From: Gryganskiella cystojenkinii
Taxonomy: Eukaryota; Mortierellomycota; Mortierellomycetes; Mortierellales; Mortierellaceae
Length of the DNA: 64,000 nt
Assembly: GCA_015852425.1 (NCBI GenBank)
Contig: JAAAIG010000030.1
Span: 1 to 64,000 of the forward strand
Direction: 5' to 3'
Of this stretch, positions 21,388 to 33,399 are shown piece by piece. The notes under the pieces are model-generated. The model did not search any database. It was not told the origin of the DNA and was given only the letters and a program-made list of their open reading frames with translations. Position 1 is the stretch's first letter; each line of letters starts with the position of its first letter. Made by a program: the position numbers and the translations under genes.

Positions 21388-23374
21388 TTTTTTTTTTTTT
21401 TTTTTTTTTCGTTCGTTATTGTTCGTTGGAGAGTGTATTGAGGCTGAAAAGAGGTGGAAGGAATGGAAACGCCGACTGTCTAGAAGAGCCGATGTTCACT
21501 TTTGTTGCAATTTGGACAGCTGATGACACAATGAGGTGAAGAGAAGCGAAATGCAAAATGTCATTGCCGTCATAGCTGTCTTTAGCAAACCGCGTTTTGG
21601 CAGTCACAGTAAAAAAAACGCGTTTGATCCCTTCTGTCCAAAAACTTCAGTGTGCACAATGTCGTCTTCTTGTGAGAGAACGCTAGGTTCTGGGCCGACA
21701 ACGCTGGCAACATCGCGCTCTCTCATCCTAAGTATGGCTTGTTGTGGAGTGACAATTCTCTGCAGCAAGATCAACGGATAATTTATTGTAAGGATGATGC
21801 GCAAAATGCACAGAAAGAGTGACCCTGTCACTTTTTGGGTTACGTTCGTCATAGCGTGCAGCTTAGTTGCTTTGTTGACTGACAGAGACTCCGCTATTGG
21901 TAGAACTTAGTGATTGTGCGCTACCAAGAAGGACGGTCACTTTTTAAGAGAAGGTAGTTGGCGTCTTTTAGGACGATGAAAATAGTTTCTTGTCGATTTT
22001 TATCGGTTCCAAGTCATCGAGTCTCTCTCTCCATGCTCTCACAGTCTCTTGTTTCCTCCTAACTTGACAGTGTTGAGTAGTTCAGTTGACAAAGGACCCG
22101 GCATTCCAAAATGCCGAGCAGCTTTACCTTTTGGGTGTTGCACCAGCGGTACCCTTCCGGTTCCTCGGTCTTTAATTTCGCCTGGTCAACAATTTCTCGC
22201 CGCTAACCATCTGGAACAAAGAGAGAGTCCGATATACATGGCAACGTTCCCTCCACCTATGCATGTCCCAGGTTTCACTGTGTCCTCGTTCCCGACAATG
22301 AAACCATGAACAAACGCAATCAACCATTCCCTGTTTGTGCCACTTGTTGGTATGTTTTTTGTCGTTGTAAACAAGGTCTTGTTTGCTGTCGAACTCGCCA
22401 CAATTGACACATGCAAGGAAATAACGCAAAGCGTTGGATTGTTTTTGGTGTTTGTTTTTCATATGACTCTTTTGGTCACAGAGAACGAGGACGTCGGGTC
22501 AATACGACAGGAAAAGGAACCATCTCTCCCTTTTTTTGGTGGTCCAAAACATTGTGCGACCTGCAACCTCCGAGACAAAAAAAAACGAATTGATCGAGAA
22601 CACAACCATAGAGACGGACGTGAGGGAGAACAGAGAGGATGCATCGAATGATTTCAAAAACAAACAAGAGCAACGCTCGCGAAACAAACACAGATCAGAA
22701 ACTGGTTGTAAGATGAGGCGCAAAGAAATGGACCGCTTTAGTCGGCTTGATGGTCCCCTTCATATCATACTACGAGGCTACAGTAGCAAGAGAGATTTAG
22801 AGAGCTCGAAAATGGGACAAAGGCGGGGCATCCGAAGTTCAGACATCGACAGCCCGAACCCTTTTCTCGTATTTCCTTAAAGAATATGAACGGAACCCTT
22901 CTATGGCTGACAGTCGTCATTGTTCTGTCACTGTAGCCCCTGGCCTCTGTCTGGTCTGTTGGCCATGCAATCAATTTTTATGGCAATGTTCCCAGACTCG
23001 GGATTTCGGATTTCTGGTCCGATTGCACATGCGTTGGTGCAGAACTGAAAAGAAAAGAGAAAACAAACAACCCCTCGAAAGTGTCTGTTTGACTCTGCTC
23101 CTCTCCACAACACAAAACACACAAACACACGCCATCAGAAAAATAGTGTACTGTACGCCCTGACTCGATTGAAAACACCAAAGGTGAAGAAAAAAAAAGG
23201 GTCAGGCACTCTGCGTGTCCGTGGTCAATTCATCAATAAATTGATGCCCATTTTCCCCCCTTCTTCCCATTTTCTTCTTTGTGCCTTTGCTCCTTTTTTC
23301 GATCCTTTTTCTTTCTTTCCCCACTCCAACTCTCCACACTCTTCTTTTTAAGTAAACATCTTTCATCCAACAAC
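21388..23374. other. Intergenic region, about 2 kb
   Basis: Promoter space between divergently transcribed Nudix and acyl-CoA dehydrogenase genes, with no long conserved frame. Two small items stand out: a perfect 7-bp hairpin at 22099-22116 and a 33-codon Cys-rich frame at 22306-22407. Confidence 0.5.
22099..22116. repeat. Perfect inverted repeat, 7-bp stem
   Basis: CGGCATT and AATGCCG flank a four-base loop CCAA. It has no attached T-run or gene context, and its role is unknown. Confidence 0.5.
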
Positions 23375-25903
23375 ATGTCTGGCTACTTTTCTGTCTCCCA
23401 AGTCGCCTCCCACAACTCGGAGGTAACAGAACGAACCTGACGCCATGACTCTTTCACCTCAACTCTAACAGCACACTGCTGAGAAACTCGTCGAACAACA
23501 AGCACCAACTCACTCTATCATTTCTCCTACTAGAACGACTGCTGGGTCATCATCCACGACAAGGTCTACGATGTCTCGACTTTCTTGAACGACCATCCCG
23601 GTGGCAAGGTACGGATGGAAACTACAAACGCACACGGAACAAAAAGAGATATTTCTCTTGATTTTTAAACTCTCGGACATTGCCATATCAAAATTGCCGA
23701 AGTGAAAAAAAATTGTGGAGAAAGGACGGGCGGCGCGGGGCGCGTACAAAAAAAAAAAAAAAAAAAAGCCAAGAGCGACAGCAAAAAAGTTCGGACCATG
23801 AGATGTCCGAGAAAATACTCTGACAAATTTTCTGAGCCTCATGATATTTTGTGGAGAAGAGCAATACAATCAACTTTCTGACAAACCTTTCATTCTTTCT
23901 CCACGAACTCTCTTTTTTTTTTGTTTTGTTTTCTTTATCTAGAAAATTATCCTCAAGAACGCCGGAACGGATGCTACGAAGCAGTTCGATGCCTTCCACA
24001 ACGCTGGTGAGTTCATGATGATACCTACCGACAAAGGGGGGAGGGGGGAGAAACCAAATTGGATCGAAAGACATAGTCATGCGAGTCTTTTCTGAGATCG
24101 AGGGGTCCATGCAACACAAAAAGGGAAATGACATGTGAAATTATATTCTCTCCACCCGCACCATCACACAAGCAAAACAGACCGAGCTGGGAACTCGCTT
24201 TTTTTTTGTGTTCAAACAAATAATGTTTTTATCCTGGCCCTTTTTGTGCAACCACCACCCATTCTTTGTGTATTGAATAGGTGTCCTTGAGAAGTACGGA
24301 GCGCTCTGTATCGGATCCGTGGGCGAGCCCCGCAAGGAGAGTGCCTCGGATGCCTCTGCTGTTGCCTCTTCTGAGGATGATGAGATGCAGTTCGGAGACA
24401 TGATTCCCTTCGGTGATCCATCCTGGTAAGAGAAAAACAGATCAGAAGTCTTTTTCCACTATGCTGTTTTCTCTCGTGCTACTTAGTGATATGTATTAAC
24501 GCCCTTCATTTTATGTCTCTATCCGCATAGGTACCAGCAATGGGGCAGCCCTTACTACAAGGAATCTCATCGTAGTCTCCGCCGTTACCTTCGCCAGTTT
24601 GTCGACAAGGATATCATGCCTTTTGCGCACGAGTGGGACGAGGCCAAGCAGGTCCCCATGTTCTTGTTCAAGAAGTGTGCCGAGATGGGTATCCTCGCCG
24701 CCATTGCCGGTAACGGTCACTTGCCTCTCGATTATTTCAACCCCGAGGAGACGACCCTTTTCCGTGGTGGTGAGAGTGCCATCGTCCCTACCGGCGAGTT
24801 CGATCCCTTCCATGCGTTCATCATCTTTGACGAGTTGTCGCGCTGCGGCTCCGGTGGTGTCCTCTGGGGTCTTCTCGGAGGTCTCGGTATTGGTCTTCCA
24901 CCTATTATCAAGAACGGATCCGAGGAGTTAAAGCGTCGTATCGTGCCCGATGTCCTTGCTGGACGCAAGACCATCTGTTTGGCGATCACAGAGCCTCAGG
25001 CGGGATCGGATGTTGCCAACTTGACCTGCGTTGCCAACGAATTTGGCGATGGTTTCAATGTCAATGGTGAGAAGAAGTGGATCACGAACGGAACCTTTGC
25101 GGATTACTTCACGGTCGCGGTCCGTACCGGCGGTGAGGGTATGGGTGGCGTCTCACTCTTGGTCGTTGAGCGTTCCATGCCCGGTGTCTCGACCCGTCAG
25201 ATGAAGTGCTCTGGTGTCTGGTCGTCTGGAACCGCTTACATTAACTTTGAGGACGTCAAGGTCCCCCGTGCCAACATTGTCGGCAAAGAGAACCGCGGTT
25301 TCAAGTATATCATGAACAACTTTAACCACGAACGCATGGGAATCGTCATCCAGGCAAACCGTCTTGCCCGCGTCTGTCTCGAGGAATCAATCAAGTACGG
25401 AAGCAAGCGCGAGACCTTTGGTGTCAAGTTGGTCAACCACCCAGTCCTCCGTAACAAATTGGCGCATATGGCTCGTCAGATCGAGGCGACTCATGCTTGG
25501 ATGGAGAATGTAATCTACCAGACCATGACCATGCCCGAGGATTTGCAGATGATCAAGCTTGGAGGACCTATCGCGTTGCTCAAGGCTCAATCGACACAGA
25601 CACTTGAGTACTGTGCCCGTGAGGCTTCTCAAATCTTTGGTGGTCTAGCTTATACCCGTGGAGGTCAAGGTGAGAAGGTTGAGCGTATCTACCGTGAGGT
25701 CCGTGCTTATGCTATTCCCGGAGGATCTGAGGAGATCATGTTGGATCTCGGTATGCGTCAGTCCATGAAGGTAAACGATTACGAATCATGTTCTTTGTTT
25801 TTGATTTCTTTCTTGTTCTTGCGTTTTGAAATGCGATATACTAAACAACGTTTCGTTCATTCTCATCCAGGTCGCCACCGCCATGTACGGAGCCAAGTTG
25901 TAA
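23375..25903 (+). CDS. Cytochrome b5-acyl-CoA dehydrogenase fusion
   Basis: Six exons (23375-23422, 23534-23608, 23943-24006, 24281-24425, 24531-25770, 25871-25903) give 534 aa. Residues 1-70 are a cytochrome b5-type heme domain: [33 protein letters not shown] and the second heme His in FDAFHNAG. A short acidic linker follows. From ~residue 120 it is an acyl-CoA dehydrogenase: [76 protein letters not shown] and the C-terminal [18 protein letters not shown]. Such fusions are known in fungi and use FAD to oxidise acyl-CoA, with electrons plausibly passed to the heme. There is no mitochondrial leader and no clear PTS1 (ends GAKL). The four leading short exons encode the b5 part; the dehydrogenase is nearly one exon. 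Confidence 0.93.
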
Positions 25904-26177
25904 ATACGATCCCACACATAAACAAACGCCCCTCTCTCCCTCTCCAACGAAAAATTGTAAGAAAAAAAAGGTCCCCATTCGGTCGGCACCGTGTATCAAT
26001 CGTAAACGCAGGAACAAGTTACTCCTTCATGATAATTAAACATGTCCAGTTTATACAACAAAATATGGTCTCTTTTACTGAAAAAATGCAATAAGGCCGT
26101 AAATGTCTCTTTTCTCTCTCTCTCTTTCATGACGGAAAGAGAACTCTGTACAAATGAAGACTGATCATTTCCGACGT

Positions 26178-28389
26178 CTAACCGCGCTTGGAGGACGAAG
26201 AAGTAGGCTCTTCAAGGCCCATGGCAAAACGCATAATCTCGGTCTTGATGGGTCCCATGTTATCAACTGCTGTCAATCCCAAGGAACGAGCCCAGACAAC
26301 GGGTCCAAAATCCGTGTTGTACAATTTGGACAGTTTGTCGACAGTTCCGAGCATAGCCAAGTTGGGGAAGAAGCGCTCGCTTGAGTAAGGTGTCAACGAG
26401 TGGATGTTACCTATTTAGGGGTTCGACAAGGGAGAGAGTTGGAAGAAAATTAGCATCAAATGTGTCACGAAAGCATATATCTATGACCCGGTGAATAGAG
26501 TCTTTACCGATATCGGATCCACTGAGAAGACTCTGCTCGATTACACGAGCCAGGCACTCGACATCAGCAAGTCCCTGGTTCAATCCCTGTCCTGCCAAGG
26601 GATGGACGGTGTGGGCGGCATCGCTAAAGAATGGTAATCGTACAAGTATGAGTATTCTGGTCTGCAAGTTCATGTATCAATGCCCGAAATCGACGAGAGA
26701 GAAAACCTCTTACCCAACCAACACGACTCGGTCCTCAACGTAGCTGTTCGAGTTGCGCATCTTCAAGGGGAAAGGGGCTCTCGTGTTCTCTTGGACCTGA
26801 ACAACCTTAGGCGCCTTGTAATCCTCACGTCCATGGCCAATGCCACGCTTCTCCGCCTCTTGAACACTAGCCCTCCAGTCGATCTCCGTCTTGAAATCAA
26901 CCAAGGGTTGACCATCAGGTCCAATGTTCCTGTAAAGGTATTCCAATTCTGCAGGGCTGGCGTTGAAGGCGGCGTTTACGAGCATACAAAATTCCTTGGC
27001 GGGCAACTTTTTGAGGTCCTGGGCAATCTTTGGTGTCGTAGACCAGACCAAGCTTGCGAATCCGTTGTTCAACTATGGAAACACAGAAAAAAAAACGATC
27101 ATTAGTACATGAGGGATGGGCCGTCGTTGTCGTTGTCGTTGTTGTGTTTTTTTTTACGATGCCAAGGGAATTTCAAATGGAGAAATGCTTACTGGCAACA
27201 TAGCGATAGGTCCAGTGGGCAAGAACCTCTGCCACGCGATTCCCCTCCCTTGATCGGGTGCTGTAGATGTGGATGGATCAATCTGCAATGTCGCAACCAG
27301 TCCAAACTGAGAATAATCCCAACCGAGAGACTCGATCTTGGCAAATGTCCTCACTGGCGAATTCACGCCATCAGCACCGACCAACAATCTCGTCTGGAGT
27401 CTCTTGCCGTTGTCGAGTTGAATCACTGGCCAATCTGAGATATCGGTTGCAGAGGGGGTGTTGTTGGACTCTTGTTCCGAAGAGGATTCATCGGCAGTGA
27501 TCCCTTGGACCTTGGTCCGCTCAAAGATATCCAGCTGGATGCCACGAGCCTTGTGTGCCAGAATCTGCTTCTGAAGACCATATTGAACATGCAAGTTCTC
27601 TGTCATGAACGCCAGAGGTGTGGATTCCTGGTCCTGTGGTTGTTGTTGTTGGGCATCCTTGAACTCTGCGGCTGCTTCTTCAGACGACGTGCTCGCTCCA
27701 GAAGAAAAGACCTGGCTCAAGAAACTAGATCGGGTCGTGCTATCGTTCACACTGGCGCCATCGAATGTGATCCTGGCGCCACTGACACCATCCCAGACCT
27801 GCATTCCCTCACAGGCGGCAACTCGCGAGAGATCCAGTTCTGACCAGACGCCGATCTTTTTGAGAAAGTTGACAGATTTGGGTGTCAGGGACGAGACACG
27901 GTTCGAGTACTGGTCTGGTTTCGGGGACCACTGGATATGATTGCTGAGGTCAAAGGCCTCGATCAGTGCAATCTTTTGAGTTCTAGAGGCTTTTCCGGAC
28001 GCTAAATGAAAAGGGACAGCGACAGAGGGAATAGTAAACGTTAGACTCTTGCAGGTCAACTGATAAAGCGCCACCACTTTTTCTCTTTCCCTGGTTACTA
28101 TTATTGTTTTACCGAGAGCACAGGCCAAGGCACTGCCAGCGATTCCTCCTCCAACAATGACGACGTCGTATTGTTCCGGTGCTGATGCGGATGTGGATGC
28201 GGATGTAGAAGAAGAAGAAGAAGTAGACTTGAATCGAACTGAGGAGAGAGAACCAATGCGAGCACCGGACCAGCGGTGGTATTGTTGTTGTTGTTGAAGG
28301 AGAGAACGGGTGCAGAGTGCTTTGGTAGGGGTAGAGGTGGCCGTAGACCGCACTACTGTGGCCAGGTGTGCAAGTATGCCAGTCGACAT
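26178..28389 (-). CDS. COQ6: Ubiquinone biosynthesis monooxygenase COQ6
   Basis: FAD-dependent hydroxylase of the coenzyme Q ring (C5 position), on the matrix side of the inner mitochondrial membrane within the CoQ synthome. Exons 28113-28389, 27193-28001, 26714-27072, 26508-26623 and 26178-26410 give 597 aa, about 120 longer than yeast Coq6 because of a long leader and Ser/Gln/Glu insertions. Residues 1-70 are a mitochondrial presequence (SSVRFKSTSSSSS). FAD motifs follow: YDVVIVGGGIAGSALACAL, then NRVSSLTPKSVNFLKKIGVW, RLLVGADGVNSPVR, and VGDAAHTVHPLAGQGLNQG with the DG and GD signatures. It converges with the acyl-CoA dehydrogenase gene (274 bp between stops). Confidence 0.95.
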
Positions 28390-29035
28390 TTGGAGATTGA
28401 ATAAATGTGATCCTGAAAGAGTTGATTGAGTGAATCGACCAAGAACGAAAAACATGCATGGAGACTGACGGCCTCCTTCGGACTCTTTCGCTCTCTGCTT
28501 CGTCGCGAAAGACACAAAAATTTGATTTTAGTCATGTGACTCTGAGACAACATTCGAAAGGATCGAACAATCCTTTGGAGCGGACGCGTTTTCGTATGTG
28601 CCCAGACCCAAGCCAAGAAGAGACACTACGACAGTTGATTATACGAGTAAAGTGAGGTAGATGGGATGAAGAGACAAAGTACCGTTGATGCAAAAGGAAA
28701 GCGACCAGAGAAAGAGAGAAGAATGTAGAAAGAGGAGCGAGTCTTGGAAAACAAGATTTCCCAGAAAGCATCATTTTGTCAGAAGCGAGTAACCACCAGT
28801 GATAAAAGGATGGATCCTTGCCACCAGCTAAAATAAAAAGGCGACAGCTAGCGCGAGAAACAGTAGTATTTGCGGATGAAAATTGATTCGCTTTTTAATG
28901 TTGAACAAATATTCTTCTACATAATGTCTATCAGGCGGGCAAAAAAACAACGGATGTAACTCAAATGAAAAAGAAGATGAGAAAAGACTTTGAATAAATG
29001 GAGAGTAAAAGGATGGGGACACTGATAATAACCAT
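28390..29035. other. Intergenic region
   Basis: 5' side of COQ6 and 3' side of elongation factor 2. No gene recognised. Confidence 0.5.
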
Positions 29036-31803
29036 TTACAGACGGTCCAAGAAACGGTCGAGAGGGGGGATCTCCTCCTTGAGACCCTTGCGCTTGCGGA
29101 TGGAGAGAATCTTCTCCATCAACTTGGGGTCCTCGTTCGAGACACCGTTCATCAACTGCCAGTGATCGAAGACAGACTGGGGGAAAGCCTGACCACCGGT
29201 GGCCTGACGAAGATCGGCGGTGAAACCGAAAGACTCGGCGACGGGCAAGTGAGCCTTGACGATGTACATGGGGGTACCGGGGCGCTGCTCCTCACCGATG
29301 GTGTGACCACGACGCTTGTTCAAGACACCATAGATACCACCCATGGCCTGCTCAGGGCAGGTAATCTCGACCAAGTAGACGGGCTCCATGAGACCGGGCT
29401 GGGCGACGTAGGCGGCGGCGTAGATGGCGCTACGGCAGGCGGGGATAATCTGTCCACCACCACGATGGATAGCATCAGCGTGAAGAACAACATCCAAGAT
29501 GTTGAAACGGCATCCGCGCATCTGCTCCTCGGCGAAGACACCCTCGCGGGTGGCCCACTGGAAGGCGGCAACGCAAGAATCCTTGATTTCGTTCAAGTAA
29601 GCAACACCCTTGGTCAAATCAACCATGACGTTAGCACCGTTGGCATCAGGACCGAAAGCCCAGATCTTACGGGCCTCCTGGTTGTCCCACTCGAACTCAT
29701 CAGACAAGACACGGGCACGGGCCTTGAACTCATCACGGGGACCGACCTTTCCGCTCTCAATGGCGAGGGAAAGCTCCTCACCGAGAGGGGCGGCCTTCAT
29801 GAAGATACGGTTGTGCTTGTTGGGGGACTTGGCAAGAGCAGTGACAGAGGACTCGGCCTGGATGGTCTCCTTGTACTGGACGACGGGGTCAGACTTGCGG
29901 ATGGGGATCTGAGCGTGATCCTCCTCGAGATCCTTCAAGCAAATCTCGAGATGGAGCTCTCCGGAACCGGCAACAATGTGCTCTCCGGTCTCGGAAGTGT
30001 AGCAGAGAACGCAGGGATCGGACTTGGAAAGACGCTTAAGACCCTCAACGAGCTTGGGGAGATCGGAAGCGACCTTGCACTCGACGGCGACCTGGACGAC
30101 GGGGGAGACAGAGAACTTCATGACCTTCAAGTTGTGGGCAGTCTCGGAGGTGGTGATGGTACCAGACTTGAGCAAGAACTGATCAACACCGACCAAACCG
30201 ACAATGTTACCGGCGGGGCAGTCCTCGATGGGCTCGACACCACGACCCATCATGAGAACAATACGCTGGACGGACTTGACGAACAAGTCGGTCTTGGAAC
30301 CGGGCAAGTAGTTGGGGCCCTGGATGCGGACCTTAAGACCGGCACGGACGGTACCAGAGAAGACACGACCGAAAGCGTAGAAACGACCCTTGTCGGAGGT
30401 GGGGACCATCTTGGAGACGTACAACATGAGAGGACCGTTGGGGTCGCAAGCACGGATACCGTTGGCGCACTCATCATCCATGGGACCCTCGTACAAGTTC
30501 TCGACACGGTACTTCTGGGCGGTGATGGGGGAAGGCAAGTGGATAACGATCATCTCCAAGAGAGCCTCACCAGCGGGCAAGAACTTCTTCATGACGGTCT
30601 TGAGCAAAAGCTTGCCCTCCATCTCCTTCTCGTCGTTCTTCAAGGTGATCTCCAACTTCTCCAACATGGCGAAGGCGACATCCTTCTTGAAGTTCATGAT
30701 GGAATCGAAAAGCTTGAAGATGGGGTCCAAAATGAACATGTTGAAGGCACGCTCGAGGGGCTTGCCGTTAGCATCCTGGCCCTTGGTGGTCCACTTGCGG
30801 GTGGCGGGGTTGAAGTAGTTCTCACCCCAGAGCTTGTCCATCATCTTGGAGCGGTCGACACCGAACTTCTTGGCGTAACGGTTGGCGAACTGACGGATGG
30901 TGAAAGCCCATCCGTGGAGACCGGAGGCGAAGGCAACGGTTCCCTGCTCGGGGTAGACCATGACGTCACCGAGAACCTTGTCGTTGTAGGTGGCGATGAT
31001 GACGTTAACGGACTCGATGGTACGGAGGAAAGAGGTGTAAAGATCCTCCTTGGTGACCTGCAACTCGAGGAGAGCACGATCGACCTTGTTGATGACAACA
31101 ACGGGCTTAATACGCTCACCCAAAGCCTGACGCAAGACAGTCTCGGTCTGGACGCAGACACCGTCAACGCAGTCGACGACGACGAGAGCACCATCGGTGA
31201 CACGGAGAGCGGCGGTAACCTCAGAGGAGAAATCAACGTGCCCGGGGGAATCGATCAAGTTGATCAAGAAAGCGGCACCTATATGGGTTAGAAAAAATAA
31301 GGCAGCGAGGTCAGTTATCAAGTGTGAAAGAAACAAAACCACAGTGAACAATTGTTGTGCGTTGACTGGTGGACCATGTAAACAAAACAAATAAAAATAT
31401 TTTTACCATCGGACTTCTGCTTAATATCGGGGAGATCCTCCTCGGTCATCTCGAAGTACAGGGAAATGGCGGTGGACTTGATGGTAATACCACGGTCCTG
31501 CTCATCCTGACGGGTGTCCATGAAACGGGCATCACCGGCACGTCCAGCGGAAATAATACCGGCCTTGGAGACGAGGGAATCGGTAAGAGTGGACTTTCCG
31601 TGATCGACGTGAGCAATGACGGACATGTTACGAACGTTCGTAACCTTGTCCATCTGTTTAGATAGAAAGATAAGGACAAAGGAGATGGGTGGTTAGTAAT
31701 CCATTGTTGATTTTGCTGCAAAGCACAGAGAGAAGTTGCAATAGAAAAAAATCTTGATTTTGCTTACCAAGGCACGGATTTGGTCGATAGTGAAGTTAAC
31801 CAT
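29036..31803 (-). CDS. EFT1: Elongation factor 2 (eEF2)
   Basis: GTPase that moves tRNAs and mRNA through the ribosome after peptide transfer. Exons 31768-31803, 31407-31653 and 29036-31278 give 841 aa, the normal length. The start [15 protein letters not shown] is canonical. G-motifs are intact: [33 protein letters not shown] and [11 protein letters not shown]. The diphthamide site is in [17 protein letters not shown], and the chain ends [10 protein letters not shown]. The two introns sit at the extreme 5' end, as is common for highly expressed fungal genes. Codon use is extremely biased, which also leaves a long chance frame on the opposite strand. A TATA box lies about 120 bp upstream of the ATG. 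Confidence 0.99.
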
Positions 31804-31924
31804 TTTCTTTCAACTTTCTGTTGGTGGTGAAGGCAAAGGTGCGTATTGAAGTAGGTGGTAGGTAAAAGTTCATTAGTAGAGTGAAGAAGAAAAGAAAAAG
31901 AGAATACGGGTTAGTGTCCGTTGC

Positions 31925-31931
31925 TTTTATA
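31925..31931 (-). promoter_or_regulatory. TATA box of the eEF2 gene
   Basis: TATAAAA on the minus strand, 122 bp before the eEF2 start codon, in a suitable position for a strong core promoter. Confidence 0.6.
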
Positions 31932-33399
31932 TCTTCTTCAGACTGCGTAACAAGATAAAGACCTCGACTGTGCCCCGGGGAACCGTGGGCCGCAGTCAAG
32001 AGTTCGTTGATAGCAATATGCGCAAGCGCGAATGTTTGGGGAGGAATGATTGTCGATCGTCGAGGGGGAATGCTCGTTGTTTGTGAGGGAAGGTATGCTG
32101 CGTCTTTATCCACGCTGTGCACCGCGCACTGATAACAGAAAAATTTTCAGCCCCTTTCGAGGCACAAAAAAAAATTGAAGTTCTGGACAGGAATGATGAT
32201 TTTTGACAAGATATTTCTGATCCGATCAGAAAACGTGTGATGGTGATGATGCCCGGAAGGTACTGATGGTAAAGAGAGTATTGATGTACAGAGATGGATG
32301 GATGGATGCATGGAGGGGCCGATGATGGATTCATTGGATTGAAAAAAACGCTCTCTGCAACAGCAGTGGAGGTGTTACATACGATCTTCGTGAATGGGAA
32401 AGGATGGTGCGAAAGAGGGGACGCAAACCGAAGTTGGTTAATATTCTTGCCCCGGGTGGCTTGTGTTATATATTGTTTTTATGTTTTCTGTCCTCTTTCT
32501 GTCTACAGCTCCTCTTTCTCCTCGACAGAAGAGAGTTTACCACTCACCAGTGGCCGGTCCCTCGTGGAGGGATTTATTCAAAAACTGAACAGGACCCAAG
32601 AAAATTTTTAAGGTCTGGCTTGCTGTGAGAGCGAAGAGGCGATAAATTTTTTTTTCTCTTTTTTTTTCATCCTCCGCTCGTTGTTGTTGGCTGGGTGTGG
32701 CTCTGCCCGCTTTGATGACAGGACAAAGAACCAAAACAGAGACAGTTCAGACAGGACAAGGAAAAAAGGCAGGCGACCAGGCAAGAGCGGGACTGGCTCC
32801 GTGGCTCCTGTGCTGTCTTTCCATTGTCATGGACTCTATCGACTGGAAGCACCCTCTTCGGCTCTACAGAGACACAGCCAGCGAACGCGGGCCTAAAAAA
32901 CCCCCTTTTAGGGCCCCTGAATGAGTTTTACTCACTCTCTATAGGCCAGAATAAATGAAGTGGGCAAGCAAGGAAAGACTCAACCAGTCATTGTTCTCGG
33001 GGGAGCGAAGGCCAGTGGTTAAGCGAGGCGATAAGATTGGATCTTTTTTTGGTTCCTCGTCAATGGAAACCCACAACCCTGGAGTTCAAGTCGACTCTTG
33101 TTCCTGGAGAACATCGTTTATTCAACCTCTTTACCTACCTCCTCATCATCTGTCAGCTTTCTTTTGTCATCGTTGACATTATCCATTCAACTCTGGCACT
33201 CTTTCACCCTTACATGCTGTTTGCCGACCTGTAGCACCAAACTGAACAAACAATCAACAAATCGATTCCCTTGTGCAGCAAACGTGGACGCACAGACGAC
33301 CGTTGACCCTGCATCTTGAGAAACAACACTTTGACACACAGAACACAGACAGGCGTAACAGCAGCAGTCCAAAATCAGTCTGTAATCAGTCCGTAAGCC
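31932..33399. other. Intergenic region
   Basis: Shared upstream region of eEF2 (minus) and the PPxY membrane protein (plus). A short GATG repeat (around 32291-32312) and a strong hairpin at 32889-32917 are visible. No gene recognised. Confidence 0.5.
32889..32917. repeat. Imperfect inverted repeat (GGGCCTAAAA hairpin)
   Basis: The left arm GGGCCTAAAA pairs with TTTTAGGGCCC across a 7-base loop, with one bulged G. Not linked to a T-run or a nearby gene end. Confidence 0.5.

Noticed and set aside
29162..31291. A 709-codon open frame on the plus strand, antisense to eEF2
   Set aside because: It mirrors the eEF2 codons exactly; extreme codon bias (few TTA/CTA/TCA codons) removes antisense stops. 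Its protein is a Leu/Gly/Asp/Glu-rich string without a domain.
33010..33110. tRNA-like string (AGTGGTTAAGCGAGGCG, then GAGTTCAAGTC)
   Set aside because: A- and B-box-like words are present, but acceptor, anticodon and T stems cannot be folded. At most a decayed relic; probably chance.
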